This document shows, piece by piece, positions 17,956 to 27,744 of a stretch of 64,000 nucleotides of DNA. The stretch's first letter is position 1. Every line of letters begins with the position of its first letter. A model generated the notes under the pieces. It worked only from the letters and a program-made list of their open reading frames with translations. It ran no database searches and had not been told where the DNA came from. The stretch spans positions 1 through 64,000 of the forward strand of contig NZ_PNCI01000008.1 of assembly GCF_005887095.1 (NCBI RefSeq), given 5' to 3'. The translations under genes were made by a program, and so were the position numbers. This DNA is from Pseudoalteromonas rubra (GTDB lineage Bacteria; Pseudomonadota; Gammaproteobacteria; Enterobacterales; Alteromonadaceae).

Positions 17956-19320
17956 ATGTCGTTGCCACAACAAGAAAAAGTTTATTCGGTGTCGCGCCTG
18001 AATCGAGAGATCCGCAATTTGCTGGAACAGGGGTTCGCTTCTTTACAGCTGACGGGCGAAATCTCCAACTTTGTCGCCCCGGCGTCCGGGCATTGGTATT
18101 TCTCACTCAAAGACGACAAAGCCCAGGTAAAAGCAGCCATGTGGCGTGGTAACAACCGCTACTGCCGCTACCGGCCACAAAATGGTGAACAGGTACTGGT
18201 ACAGGCCCGGGTGTCTGTGTATGAACCCCGTGGTGATTATCAGTTGATCGTCGAACAGATGGCACCCGCAGGTGAAGGCCTGCTAAAACAACAGTTTGAT
18301 GCACTTAAACTGCGCCTGGCCGGTGAAGGTTTATTCAGTAGCCAGCATAAGCAACCACTGCCAGCACGCATAAACCGGGTGGGCGTCGTGACCTCCCCCA
18401 CTGGTGCAGCTGTGCGTGATATTCTGTCGGTCCTAAAACGACGAGCCCCCCAGCTGGAGGTGGTGATCTACCCAACTCAAGTACAAGGTCAGGAAGCACA
18501 TCATCAGATCGCCGCACAAATTGAGTTGGCGAATCTTAGAAGTGAAGTAGATGTACTCATTGTTGGTCGTGGCGGTGGCTCGCTCGAAGATCTGTGGTGC
18601 TTTAACGAAGAAACCGTGGCACGGGCCATCTTCGCCAGTCAGTTGCCAGTGATCAGCGCCGTTGGGCATGAAATCGATACCACCATCAGTGATTATGTCG
18701 CCGACTTGCGTGCCCCAACCCCTTCAGCCGCCGCTGAGCTGGTCAGCCCGGATGGGGCAGAAATTCAAGCTCAATTGGGTCAACAGAAACAGCGCCTGAG
18801 CAGCGCAATGCAGCGCTATCTGACCCATCATGCTCAGCAGCTGCAAAACTCTCATCAGCGGCTGTTACTCCAACACCCGCAGGCACAGCTGATGCAACAG
18901 GCACAAAAAGTAGATGAACTGAGTAGCCGATTGCACAGGGCAATGAACCACCAGCAACACCGCGCTCAAAGTCGCGTTACCCTGGCACAACATCGCTTGG
19001 CGCAGTTTCATCCAGAGCAAAAGTTGCGATACGCACATCAACACCTGGACAGCCTGAAAGAAAAGCTCACCCGGACAATGCAGGCTTCACAGCAACAACA
19101 TACGCAGCAACTGGCCTTACTCGCAGCCAGGCTCGACAGTGTTAGTCCGCTGGCGGTTTTGTCACGGGGCTACAGCATTACTAAATCAGGTGAAAAAGTG
19201 GTGAAGTCAACCCGGGATGTGGCTGCAGGGGATATACTCACCACAGAATTGCACGATGGTCGTTTGCAAACCCAGGTCATTGATGTCACAGCGGCCGAGC
19301 CAAATCGCGAAGACAATTAG
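17956..19320 (+). CDS. xseA: Exodeoxyribonuclease VII large subunit
   Basis: Large subunit of the single-strand-specific exonuclease VII, which works with several copies of XseB (not in this window). It has 454 residues: an N-terminal OB-fold (about 5-105), the catalytic domain with GRGGGSLEDLW and HEIDTTI, a long Gln-rich coiled coil (about 270-400) and a short C-terminal segment. The start is ATG 17956, six bases after GGAG; ATG 17944 lies over that site. It diverges from guaB, as in E. coli. The stop overlaps that of the convergent next gene. Confidence 0.95.
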   Translation: MSLPQQEKVYSVSRLNREIRNLLEQGFASLQLTGEISNFVAPASGHWYFSLKDDKAQVKAAMWRGNNRYCRYRPQNGEQVLVQARVSVYEPRGDYQLIVEQMAPAGEGLLKQQFDALKLRLAGEGLFSSQHKQPLPARINRVGVVTSPTGAAVRDILSVLKRRAPQLEVVIYPTQVQGQEAHHQIAAQIELANLRSEVDVLIVGRGGGSLEDLWCFNEETVARAIFASQLPVISAVGHEIDTTISDYVADLRAPTPSAAAELVSPDGAEIQAQLGQQKQRLSSAMQRYLTHHAQQLQNSHQRLLLQHPQAQLMQQAQKVDELSSRLHRAMNHQQHRAQSRVTLAQHRLAQFHPEQKLRYAHQHLDSLKEKLTRTMQASQQQHTQQLALLAARLDSVSPLAVLSRGYSITKSGEKVVKSTRDVAAGDILTTELHDGRLQTQVIDVTAAEPNREDN

Positions 19321-19976
19321 TACTCAGTGGCCAGCTCACGCAGACTTTTGGTACTAAAATGCACCAGCATACCTTGCGCCGTTTGCTGCGCTGAGCTGAC
19401 CTTAAATTGCTTTATCCAGGGACTATTAAAGAGGCTATCATTCAGGCGTTGCCACTGCATGGCATCGATATCCTCACTGCGCGGCACAAAACTGAGCTGA
19501 CAGACATGGCGCTTGCAGCCATAACTGTCGTAAGTAAAGTATGTACTGAGATCACTGGTGTACAGAAAGTCCCCAAGCTGCAATTCCAACTCATCGGCCC
19601 AGACAGGGTCCCGCGATTCAGCTTGAAATATCTCGGCCAGCTGACGGTTAATATTGCCTGATGAAGGGGATTGTTGTTGGGCGGACTGCTCTGGCTTTGA
19701 TGATGTATGGTTTTGGACCTGTTCCAGCTCTTCTTGTAACTGAAGAATTTGCTGTTGCAGCGCTATCAGTTCGGTGCTGCTGGCCGGGTCAGAGGCACTA
19801 TCCAGCTGAGCCTGCCCTGAGCGCAAAGGGGCAGCGTGTTGGGTCGTATCGCCAGCGTTAGCCAAAACCGCAGTAGCAGGCTGTACTGGGTCATCTGATG
19901 TAAACCACCAGGTTAGAGGAGCCGCAATGGCAGCCCCCAGTAACATCCACAAACACTTTTGGCTCAGGCTATCCAT
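19317..19976 (-). CDS. Predicted single-pass membrane protein, unknown function
   Basis: A 219-residue protein with one N-terminal membrane helix (about 9-26) and a long Ala/Gln/Ser-rich linker containing a coiled coil (about 68-90). The C-terminal folded domain (about 105-219) has a YGCKRHVC cysteine pair that could form a disulfide outside the cytoplasm. It is not recognised as a known family. Its stop codon overlaps the xseA stop tail-to-tail, and it follows cysE on the same strand with a 29-bp gap, so it may be co-transcribed with cysE. Confidence 0.65.
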   Translation of the reverse strand: MDSLSQKCLWMLLGAAIAAPLTWWFTSDDPVQPATAVLANAGDTTQHAAPLRSGQAQLDSASDPASSTELIALQQQILQLQEELEQVQNHTSSKPEQSAQQQSPSSGNINRQLAEIFQAESRDPVWADELELQLGDFLYTSDLSTYFTYDSYGCKRHVCQLSFVPRSEDIDAMQWQRLNDSLFNSPWIKQFKVSSAQQTAQGMLVHFSTKSLRELATEY

Positions 19977-20005
19977 AAAGCACTGCCAGCTTACTCATTC
20001 AGATG

Positions 20006-20827
20006 CTAGAGCATCGCACTGGTATGTGATTCGTTACGGGCTATCAAATCTTCATCCAGAAAATTCTGGTCCATCGATTCTGCCGGGCAAGCACAGGGGG
20101 GTTTACCAACCACTTTCGCGGGCACGCCCACCACTGTCGTATGTGGGCCCACTGCTTTCAATACCACTGAGCCTGCACCTATCCGTGCGCCTTCACCCAC
20201 TTCAATGTTGCCCAGCACTTTAGCACCTGCGCCGATCAATACGCCTGCGCGTATTTTGGGGTGACGATCGCCTTGTTCATTACCGGTTCCCCCTAAAGTA
20301 ACCGATTGCAAAATAGAGACGTTGTTCTCTATTACTGCGGTTTCGCCAATGACTATACCAGTCGCATGGTCAAACATAATGCCATGGCCGACTTGACAAG
20401 CAGGATGGATATCAACACCAAATACTTCGGATGTACGGCTTTGGATAAAACGCGCGAGCTCTTTTCTGTCTTGTCGCCATAAGCAATGGGCGAGTCGGTG
20501 TGCTTGTATTGCATGAAAGCCCTTAAGGTTTGAAATAACGTTAAGATAGCTATCGGCAGCCGGGTCACGATCTTTAACCGCTTTTATATCATGCGCCACA
20601 TGGGTCAACATACGGTCGCAGTCTACAAAGGCCTGGTCGAATAGTTCACGAATGGTAAACGCAGACACCACGGCGTCTGCCAGCTTGTTTGCCACAATAA
20701 AGCTCAATGCCGCCCCCAGGCATTCATGATTTAAAATACTTGAATAAACATGGCTGGCGAGCAACGGCTCGCGGTCAACTAATTCGGTGGCTTCCTGACG
20801 AAGCTTTTGCCAGATCTCGTGTCTCAT
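20006..20827 (-). CDS. cysE: Serine O-acetyltransferase
   Basis: Acetylates L-serine with acetyl-CoA to O-acetylserine, the entry to cysteine synthesis. It has 273 residues, the length of E. coli CysE. An N-terminal helical domain (1-140) is followed by left-handed beta-helix hexapeptide repeats (about 145-240). Motifs present are DIHPACQVGHG, MFDHATGIVIGETAVI and GGTGNEQGDRHPKI. The start MRHEIWQ is preferred; a GTG nine bases upstream is possible. In E. coli cysE follows gpsA directly, whereas here it is about 4.4 kb away. Confidence 0.95.
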   Translation of the reverse strand: MRHEIWQKLRQEATELVDREPLLASHVYSSILNHECLGAALSFIVANKLADAVVSAFTIRELFDQAFVDCDRMLTHVAHDIKAVKDRDPAADSYLNVISNLKGFHAIQAHRLAHCLWRQDRKELARFIQSRTSEVFGVDIHPACQVGHGIMFDHATGIVIGETAVIENNVSILQSVTLGGTGNEQGDRHPKIRAGVLIGAGAKVLGNIEVGEGARIGAGSVVLKAVGPHTTVVGVPAKVVGKPPCACPAESMDQNFLDEDLIARNESHTSAML

Positions 20828-20970
20828 AAACTGCACTTTTTCAATAATTCCAAGGCCTTTGTCTATCTTACCCTGCTACGCGTTAAATTAGCAGCGATAG
20901 TCAAATGCTTCTTGCATCAATTTGTTATTAATTATAACCCGAAACGGCAATTTGCGGATGGGAAAGCAGA

Positions 20971-21016
20971 CGGATCGCTGATCCGCCTGACAGATACAGA
21001 GCCCGACATGGGCTCT
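20971..21016. other. Paired hairpins between M16 peptidase and cysE genes
   Basis: CGGATC-GCT-GATCCG (20971-20985) and AGAGCCC-GACAT-GGGCTCT (20998-21016) are two perfect inverted repeats just past the M16 gene stop. Neither has a T run, so they look more like RNA-stabilising or weak termination structures than an intrinsic terminator. Confidence 0.45.
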
Positions 21017-21026
21017 GCCGGGCAGG

Positions 21027-23900
21027 TTACTTAAAGACCGCTTCGGCCTTCATCACCTCGATGTTGGCAGCTGGAATGGCCAGTTTGTAGTTGGCAATTT
21101 GCTTATCTTCATCGATAAGCGCTTGCGGTTTTTCTGCATTATAATGCATCGGCGACTCCGTCTGATTGACCAGGCGCGTTTTCATATCAGCCGCATCGCC
21201 GGTCACAAAGACATAGTGAATGTTGTCACTTTGCAGGTTCTCACGGATCACCCGATTGACGTCTTCCACGCTCAGCGATGCCAGCTGGTCGCGCACATAG
21301 GTCACAAACTCATCCGTGTTATAGAACTGGCTGTCCAGCGCATAACCCAGCTGACGGTCCTGACTGGCCACCATCTGCGGCACAAAGTTACTCAGGAAGT
21401 TGCGAGTCGCCTCGAAATCTCCTTCCGTCATGCCATCTTTGATCAGCTTATCCAGCTCAAACTGTGCAACCCGCGTTGCAAAGTGGGCGTCGTTATTAGA
21501 GCGCAACGGACGTAACCATACCTGGAAAATTTGCTCAGAGCGGCCCAGGTTGGCATCGGGCTTAGTCTGGAACATACCACGCGGGAAGTATTCAATATAA
21601 GCATAGTCACCATAGTTCATACCACGCACCTGACGGATGCGCTGGAACAGGTAAGCGTTTGAGTTACGGTGCTCACCAAAGTATGAGCGCACCAGCCATA
21701 AGGCAGTCCAGTCTTTGCTGCTGCGGATAGTATCTATTGGGAAGCCAAACGATACCGCGGTCGATTTCGCGCTCTTCTCAACGATAGTGGCATGTCGACC
21801 CTCCAATGCTGGCGCATCCGGGATCGTCAGGCGAGACTCTTCCCCTTTGGGTAGCTTAGCCAGATCATTGAGCATACGTGCTTTAAGCTGCTCATCCAGT
21901 GCACCAGTGATCCCCACGTTCAGTTTTGCCTGCGTAAACTGGCTGCGGTAGAAAGCTTTCACGTCTTCCAGAGTCAATGCTTCGAGATCGGACAAATCGC
22001 CCAGGTTGTAACTCTCGTACGGATGGCCCTGATACAATTTATGATACAACACCTCTTTGCCCAGCTCTTCATCATTTGATGCTTTAAGGCCCGCTTTGAT
22101 GTTGTCGATCAGCTCTTTTTTCAGACGTTTAAAATCATCTTCTCGAAAGCCCGGATTGAGTAACTGCTCACTGATCAAGGCATACCATTGTGCCGCATTG
22201 TCTTTGTGCACCCGGCCACGCAGTGACAGCATTTCTTTGTCAATCTGATAATCAAAGCTGCCGGCAATGGGATACAGGGCTTTTTGGATCTCTTTATAAG
22301 ACTTGCTCTGCGAGCCACCATTGGCAATCATGGCAGCAGTCAGGGCGGCCACGCCTTTTTTGCCTTTAGGATCCGCGGCTGCTCCCGTGTAAAATAGCAG
22401 ATTCACATCAACCAAAGGTGAAGCATTGGTTTTATCCAGTACGGTGAATTTCTGTTGTTTTGGTTGGCTTTGTTGCGACACCAGAGCATCCAGTTCAACT
22501 TCTTTGTCAAACCCAGCGACTTTGGTCAATGCCGACATCGTCACTGTAGTACGGCCACTGTCAACGAAATAACGGTTGGCGACATCGCGAATGTCTTCAG
22601 CGGTGATGGAATCACTGGTCGCATACAAGGTGTTGATCACTTCAGGATCGCGCTCGAAATGCATATATTCCGCCAGCATGCTGGCAATCGCCTGCGACGA
22701 GTCCAGGCCGTTGGCAAAGCTATATTTGCGGTTCGACTTCAGTGCAGCCAGCTTATCACTGTCAACCAGCTCAGTGCGCGCGTTAGCATAAGTGCGATTG
22801 ATGGCATCGCGTACCACAGCTAAGTCACTTTTTTCATTGACCTTCACAAACACGTGCAGCAGACCCGGATCTTTTGTCTCGGGGTTGTATGAAAACATCT
22901 GGCTGGCGATTTGCTTGTCGACTACCAGCTCCTGATAAAGCTCCGAGTTTTCAGAGAAATAAAGCTGTGAGAGCAGATCCAATGCGGCACGGTCTTTCTT
23001 TTCAGGCTCCCATGCTGCCCCTTTATAGGAAACCAGCAACCAGTGGCCCGGCAACCCTTCATAGTGTTCATGCACATATCTGGCTTGTTGCTGCTTCGGC
23101 TCCACCGGAATATCGGCAACATAGTTACCACGCTGCCAGCCACCCCAGTGCTTTTTAACCATTGCCATGGTTTCCTGCGGATCGACATCACCCACAATCA
23201 CGATAGACACGTACTCTGGCTTATAGAAACGCTCAAAAAAGATCTGACCATACTCCATTTGATCCGGCATGGCTTCAATGTCTTCAAAAAAGCCCATGGT
23301 GGTATGCTTGTAGGTGTGCTTATCAAATGCTTCTTTACGCACCGCACTTAACAGCTTACGGATCGGGCTGGCGTTGTTCTTGAGGTATTCGCCTTTGACC
23401 GTCAGCGCTTCGGTACGGAACTGAGACTCACTGTAGCTTAGGTTTTGAAAAATATCCGCTTTGATCTCAAGGACCTTATCCAGGTGCTCTTTTGAGAAAT
23501 TCAAATGGTAGTTGGTGTAATCATTGGTCGTATAAGCACGGTTATCTACTCCGGAGTTTTTCAGAATGTCGGCATAGACATCCTGTGGAAACTTCTCAGA
23601 GCCTTTAAACATCATATGCTCAAAGAAGTGAGCAAATCCGGTTCGTCCCGGCTCGACTTCGTTACGCGAGCCAACAGAGACAGGGATCTGCAGTGACACA
23701 ACGTCTGGGTAGTCAGTTTTCACCACCATCACACGTAAGCCATTATCCAGCTCTTCAAGAACATAGTCTTGTGCAAATACTTTATTGCTGGCCTGCGCCT
23801 CAATGCTGGTTGGCGTCTGCTGCGCCGATTGTTGTGTAGCGGTACAGCCGGCCAGAGCCAGTGACACAGCCAGGCTGGTCGCCAGTAGTTTAAATTTCAT
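21027..23900 (-). CDS. M16 family zinc metallopeptidase lipoprotein
   Basis: A 957-residue insulinase-type (pitrilysin, M16) peptidase. The signal peptide ends in the lipobox LALAGC (Cys19). The inverted zinc motif HFFEH is at 91-95, and the distal zinc ligand is Glu171 (VKGEY), 76 residues on, as in pitrilysin. The second M16 half (about 500-900) lacks HxxEH, the usual two-half clamshell in one chain. It is exported and membrane anchored and probably degrades peptides in the periplasm. It is divergent from the MetF-like gene and monocistronic. Confidence 0.9.
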   Translation of the reverse strand: MKFKLLATSLAVSLALAGCTATQQSAQQTPTSIEAQASNKVFAQDYVLEELDNGLRVMVVKTDYPDVVSLQIPVSVGSRNEVEPGRTGFAHFFEHMMFKGSEKFPQDVYADILKNSGVDNRAYTTNDYTNYHLNFSKEHLDKVLEIKADIFQNLSYSESQFRTEALTVKGEYLKNNASPIRKLLSAVRKEAFDKHTYKHTTMGFFEDIEAMPDQMEYGQIFFERFYKPEYVSIVIVGDVDPQETMAMVKKHWGGWQRGNYVADIPVEPKQQQARYVHEHYEGLPGHWLLVSYKGAAWEPEKKDRAALDLLSQLYFSENSELYQELVVDKQIASQMFSYNPETKDPGLLHVFVKVNEKSDLAVVRDAINRTYANARTELVDSDKLAALKSNRKYSFANGLDSSQAIASMLAEYMHFERDPEVINTLYATSDSITAEDIRDVANRYFVDSGRTTVTMSALTKVAGFDKEVELDALVSQQSQPKQQKFTVLDKTNASPLVDVNLLFYTGAAADPKGKKGVAALTAAMIANGGSQSKSYKEIQKALYPIAGSFDYQIDKEMLSLRGRVHKDNAAQWYALISEQLLNPGFREDDFKRLKKELIDNIKAGLKASNDEELGKEVLYHKLYQGHPYESYNLGDLSDLEALTLEDVKAFYRSQFTQAKLNVGITGALDEQLKARMLNDLAKLPKGEESRLTIPDAPALEGRHATIVEKSAKSTAVSFGFPIDTIRSSKDWTALWLVRSYFGEHRNSNAYLFQRIRQVRGMNYGDYAYIEYFPRGMFQTKPDANLGRSEQIFQVWLRPLRSNNDAHFATRVAQFELDKLIKDGMTEGDFEATRNFLSNFVPQMVASQDRQLGYALDSQFYNTDEFVTYVRDQLASLSVEDVNRVIRENLQSDNIHYVFVTGDAADMKTRLVNQTESPMHYNAEKPQALIDEDKQIANYKLAIPAANIEVMKAEAVFK

Positions 23901-24202
23901 AAGCTTCCCTTAAATTTGTAGTGATTTTTATTCTTGGCCCCATTCTTATTGGGACGTATAGCTCCCAATTATGCCGCAATCCCACCTTAATTCATCTTTA
24001 CGCGCCCAAATAATGTAAAGAAATATGAACTAGACGGCCCTGAATAAACCGACTGGCAAACAATGGCTTGCTCCAACATCATGAAAACACCATGAGAGAA
24101 ATTCATCTGTATTGAATTTGTTTCAAGAAAAAAATCTATCTAGACGTCTAAATGGCTACTATATTAGATCCCATACACTGAGTTTTTGCCGGAATCTGGA
24201 CC
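23901..24202. other. Divergent promoter region, M16 peptidase / MetF-like gene
   Basis: A 302-bp AT-rich gap with no open gene. It contains the MetJ box at 24142 on the side of the MetF-like gene. TTGAAT at 24112 is a possible -35 box. No other structure is seen. Confidence 0.6.
24134..24157 (+). promoter_or_regulatory. MetJ operator (met box)
   Basis: The perfect consensus met box AGACGTCT occupies 24142-24149, flanked by two weaker 8-mers in register (ATCTATCT and AAATGGCT, four and five matches of eight). MetJ binds tandem 8-bp boxes with S-adenosylmethionine as corepressor. It lies 54 bp before the ATG of the MetF-like gene, overlapping where a promoter would be. Confidence 0.72.
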
Positions 24203-25159
24203 ATGGCGTTATCACTACAAGAGAAAATCTTAGACCCGAACCAAGGGGTATATTTGATTGGAACGACTCCGCCCAAATCTGGTACGGAGCAGGATAAGGT
24301 TAAACGTATTGCGACTAAGCTGCTGGATCGCCTGCATGAAATTGAATACGACGGCGTGATCGTTTACGACATTCAGGATGAAAGCAGTCGCACCAATGTA
24401 CCACGCCCTTTTCCGTTTAAGGAAACCGTCGACCCATGCGAGTACAGCCGCCTGGTTAAGTCGCTGTCACAACTGGACGTGATCACCTACAAAAGTGTGG
24501 CACAACGTGACAGCAACGAATTTAACCAGTGGCTTAGCAACACCAAACAGGAATTTGGCCTGAACAACCTGGTCCTGGTTGGCTCTCCTTCATCACAGGG
24601 TAAAATTAACTTGCCACTGCCAGACGCTTATCAGGCCCTGGCTGCGCACCAGGCAGACTTTTTTCTGGGCGGTGTAACCATTGCAGAACGTCATGCATCG
24701 AAACGCAATGAGCATGAACGGCTGATTGAAAAAACCGCTCAGGGCTGTGAGTTCTTTATTTCTCAGGCTGTTTATAATGCTCAGGCAACCATAGACCTGA
24801 TCACCAGCTATGCCCGTACCTGCAAACAGCAAGGTATTGAGCCGAAGCGACTGATCCTGACTTTTACCCCGTGCGGGGGTGAGAAGACACTGCAATTTAT
24901 GGAATGGCTTGGGATCTCAGTGCCCGAGGCAACCAAATGGCGCATGCTGGATGCAGACAATACGCTGAGTGAGTCGATCCGCATTTGTCGTGAAAATCTG
25001 GATTCCATTCTGCGTAGTTGTGCACAACTGGATGTTCCGCTGGGACTGAACATCGAAAGTCTGACCAACCGCAAAGAAGAAATCGATGCGTCAATCAACT
25101 TGTATCGGTTGCTCAAGGCAACGATGGAACTGACGCTGGCAGAAAAACAGATCGCCTGA
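24203..25159 (+). CDS. MetF-like (methylenetetrahydrofolate reductase family) protein
   Basis: A 318-residue TIM-barrel protein of the MTHFR-like superfamily. Similarity to MetF is seen at PPKSGTEQDKV (MetF PPRTSEMEQ), at FFISQAVYN (MetF ITQFFFD, conserved Gln) and at LQFMEWLGISVPE. The catalytic glutamate of MetF before PPR and the Asp of the RGDLP loop are not conserved (GTTPPK and VGSPSSQG here). The ordinary reductase reaction is therefore doubtful. The met box upstream ties it to methionine metabolism. It could use another folate or methyl carrier. It is monocistronic with a strong terminator. Confidence 0.7.
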   Translation: MALSLQEKILDPNQGVYLIGTTPPKSGTEQDKVKRIATKLLDRLHEIEYDGVIVYDIQDESSRTNVPRPFPFKETVDPCEYSRLVKSLSQLDVITYKSVAQRDSNEFNQWLSNTKQEFGLNNLVLVGSPSSQGKINLPLPDAYQALAAHQADFFLGGVTIAERHASKRNEHERLIEKTAQGCEFFISQAVYNAQATIDLITSYARTCKQQGIEPKRLILTFTPCGGEKTLQFMEWLGISVPEATKWRMLDADNTLSESIRICRENLDSILRSCAQLDVPLGLNIESLTNRKEEIDASINLYRLLKATMELTLAEKQIA

Positions 25160-25173
25160 CCATTTCGGAACCA

Positions 25174-25208
25174 CAAAAAAACCGAGCTCACGGGCTCGGT
25201 TTTTTTAT
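25174..25208. terminator. Bidirectional terminator between MetF-like gene and gpsA
   Basis: AACCGAGC and GCTCGGTT pair around a short loop, with A7 before and T7 after. It lies 15 bp beyond the MetF-like stop and 15 bp before the gpsA stop, so it serves both convergent genes. Confidence 0.93.
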
Positions 25209-25222
25209 TATCAGAAGCCTGA

Positions 25223-26230
25223 TTACTCCGACTTCTGCTCTCTGCCAAGCAGCGCCATGGCTGCTTCTTTGACATCTTTTTGTTGATACAGCACCTGATA
25301 GATCTGCTCCGTGATCGGCATTTCGATACCTGTGCGCTTTGCCAGCAGATACACTTCTTTGGTGTTGCGGTACCCTTCCACCACCTGACCAATGCTCTGC
25401 ATCGCTTCTTCGACATTTTTGCCCTGGCCCAGTGCCAGACCAAAGCGTCGGTTGCGAGACTGGTTGTCGGTACAAGTGAGGATCAGATCGCCAAGCCCCG
25501 CCATACCCATAAAGGTTTCCGAGCGTGCACCAAGAGACAATCCGAGTCGGCATAGCTCTGCTAACCCGCGGGTGATCAATGCAGTTCTGGCATTGGCACC
25601 AAAGCCAAAACCATCAGACATGCCTGCACCAATGGCAATCACATTCTTTACCGCGCCACCAAGCTGAATACCGATAAAGTCATCATTGCTGTACACCCTG
25701 AACGAGCGACCACAATGGAGCAACTTAGCCAGTTCACCGCGGAACGCTTCGCAACGCGACGACACTGAAATGGCCGTCGGTAACCCGGCAGCCATTTCTT
25801 TTGCAAAAGTTGGCCCGGACAACACGGCCAGCGGAACCTGCTCACCGAGTACATCCAATGCCACATCCTGAAGTAGTCGGCCGGTATTCGGTTCCAATCC
25901 TTTCGTTGCCCAGGCGACTTTCGCCCCCGGCAACAAATGTGGCTTTATAGCTTCCAGTGTTTGCGCAAATGCATGGCTGGGTACCACCACCAGAACCAGT
26001 TGACTGGCCTGAACGGCTTGAGTCAGGTCGGCTTCCAGTTGCAGTGACTCAGGAAAGTCAATATCCGGTAAATAACGGGCATTCTGACGCGAGCTGGCTA
26101 ACTGCGCAATGGCAGTGCTGTCACGTCCCCAAAGAGTAACCTGGTGACCGTTGCGGGCGAAACAAATAGCAAGGGCGGTGCCATACGACCCCGCCCCTAA
26201 TACGGTCACAGCTGATTGTGCTGTATTCAT
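25223..26230 (-). CDS. gpsA: Glycerol-3-phosphate dehydrogenase [NAD(P)+]
   Basis: Reduces dihydroxyacetone phosphate to sn-glycerol 3-phosphate for phospholipid synthesis. It has 335 residues. The N-terminal Rossmann motif is [10 protein letters not shown] (near residue 12), and the catalytic lysine is in [13 protein letters not shown]. It is the last gene of yibN-grxC-secB-gpsA. The secB stop is followed at once by ATGATG, and either Met could start. Confidence 0.97.
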   Translation of the reverse strand: MNTAQSAVTVLGAGSYGTALAICFARNGHQVTLWGRDSTAIAQLASSRQNARYLPDIDFPESLQLEADLTQAVQASQLVLVVVPSHAFAQTLEAIKPHLLPGAKVAWATKGLEPNTGRLLQDVALDVLGEQVPLAVLSGPTFAKEMAAGLPTAISVSSRCEAFRGELAKLLHCGRSFRVYSNDDFIGIQLGGAVKNVIAIGAGMSDGFGFGANARTALITRGLAELCRLGLSLGARSETFMGMAGLGDLILTCTDNQSRNRRFGLALGQGKNVEEAMQSIGQVVEGYRNTKEVYLLAKRTGIEMPITEQIYQVLYQQKDVKEAAMALLGREQKSE

Positions 26231-26233
26231 CAT

Positions 26234-26713
26234 TTATGCGTCAGCAGGTTGCTCTTGCGCGGCACGTTGCTGCATGTACTGAGCAAATAGCGCATCAAAG
26301 TTTACTGGCGCCAGGTTTAGTTGTGGGAAAGTACCACGGTTAACCAGGCTTGCAACCGCTTCACGCGCGTAAGGGAACAGGATGTTCGGGCAGAATGCAC
26401 CTAGCATATGCGCCATTTGCAGCTCTTCCAGCTCACCAATAGAGAAAATGCCAGCTTGTTGGATTTCGCACAGGAATGCAGTTTCTTCACCCAATGACGC
26501 AGTGACAGTCAGTGCCAGAACAACTTCATATACACCCTCGTCCAGCTTGGCAGAACGCGTGTCCATGTCCAGCTTTACTTCAGGTGTCCACTCTTTTTGG
26601 AAAATAGCCGGAGAGTTTGGCGTTTCGAACGACACATCTTTGGTGTAGATACGCTGAATGTTAAATTGTGGACCTTGTTCTTCTGCAGCAGCTGCGTTGT
26701 TTTGCTCTGTCAT
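26234..26713 (-). CDS. secB: Protein-export chaperone SecB
   Basis: A 159-residue tetrameric cytoplasmic chaperone that keeps preproteins unfolded and passes them to SecA. It contains [17 protein letters not shown] and the conserved [11 protein letters not shown], with the acidic SecA-contacting surface. It sits between grxC and gpsA as in E. coli. Confidence 0.97.
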   Translation of the reverse strand: MTEQNNAAAAEEQGPQFNIQRIYTKDVSFETPNSPAIFQKEWTPEVKLDMDTRSAKLDEGVYEVVLALTVTASLGEETAFLCEIQQAGIFSIGELEELQMAHMLGAFCPNILFPYAREAVASLVNRGTFPQLNLAPVNFDALFAQYMQQRAAQEQPADA

Positions 26714-26786
26714 TGTTCTTCCTAATTATTCGTCTTTATTTTAAGTGGGGTAGCACCTCGGGCCCGTAACCTGGGTGCAATAAATT

Positions 26787-27041
26787 TTAACTCAGTAAGG
26801 CGTCCAGCTTACCTTGTGATTCAAGCGCCATCATGTCATCGCAACCGCCAATGTGCTGCTCTTTAATGAAGATCTGTGGCACCGTGTGACCACCATTTGC
26901 TTTGCTGATCATCTCTTCACGCAGCTCGGGTTGCGCGCCGATATCATACTCGGTATATGTGACACCTTTGCTGTCCAGCAACGCTTTTGCGCGATGACAG
27001 TAAGGACAGTAATCCTTTGTATAAATAACAACTTGGCTCAT
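26787..27041 (-). CDS. grxC: Glutaredoxin 3
   Basis: An 84-residue thioredoxin-fold glutathione-dependent disulfide reductase. The dithiol active site CPYC is at 12-15, the cis-proline loop is HTVPQIFI and the glutathione-binding GGCDD follows. It is downstream of yibN by nine bases and upstream of secB by 73. Confidence 0.96.
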   Translation of the reverse strand: MSQVVIYTKDYCPYCHRAKALLDSKGVTYTEYDIGAQPELREEMISKANGGHTVPQIFIKEQHIGGCDDMMALESQGKLDALLS

Positions 27042-27049
27042 ATTTACTC

Positions 27050-27481
27050 CTATTTACCCGAGGCTGTTGGCAGGCCAGCAGTTTGCCAGGCACCAAATCC
27101 ACCCGACAACACGTACACTTGCTCAAAGCCAGCTTTGTACATATTGCTGGCAATGCCAGATGCGGTCATGCCAGTGTTACACACCAGTATAATGGGCTTA
27201 GTTTTGAACTTTTCAAGTCCTGCGAAATCATTTTGTTTGGCTTTTTCCACATTCATGTGCTCGCTACCTGCGATACGTGAGCCGTTGAACTCTTTCGCCG
27301 CACGCATATCAAACACCTGGCCATCCTGACGGTTTACCAAAATAGTAAGCTGCTGCGGATTGATCTGACGGATCTTGGAAAACATGCCTTTCAACCAGCT
27401 TGAGACCAACATAGCCGCCAAAACCAGCCAGATAATGCTGAGAATGGGGTTTCTACCTAAAAACTCGATGTATTGTTCCAT
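27050..27481 (-). CDS. yibN: Membrane-anchored rhodanese-like protein YibN
   Basis: A 143-residue protein with one N-terminal membrane helix (about 11-29) and a cytoplasmic rhodanese domain. The catalytic cysteine is Cys101 in VCNTGMTA. It probably carries persulfide sulfur or acts on membrane substrates; the E. coli role is not fully settled. It is the first gene of the yibN-grxC-secB-gpsA operon and divergent from gpmM. Confidence 0.92.
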   Translation of the reverse strand: MEQYIEFLGRNPILSIIWLVLAAMLVSSWLKGMFSKIRQINPQQLTILVNRQDGQVFDMRAAKEFNGSRIAGSEHMNVEKAKQNDFAGLEKFKTKPIILVCNTGMTASGIASNMYKAGFEQVYVLSGGFGAWQTAGLPTASGK

Positions 27482-27744
27482 ATTGTCTTTACCAACCAGG
27501 AAAATGAAATTGCTCGCGAGTATACTTTCTTACGGGCGCTGGTACAAACATCTGTGACATAATGCCTGACTTTGCAAGCAATCGCTGGCTACCCACGCCC
27601 AAAGCTCTGCAGCAAGGTTCAACTCGGGTTTGTTAGTTATATGAAATTTAAAGTGGTTGAGGATAAATCACGCCCAGAGGGCTGAATATTCATATAAAAC
27701 AAGGTATCCTATGACCAGATTTCGTGCACGATTCAGGAGCCCAA

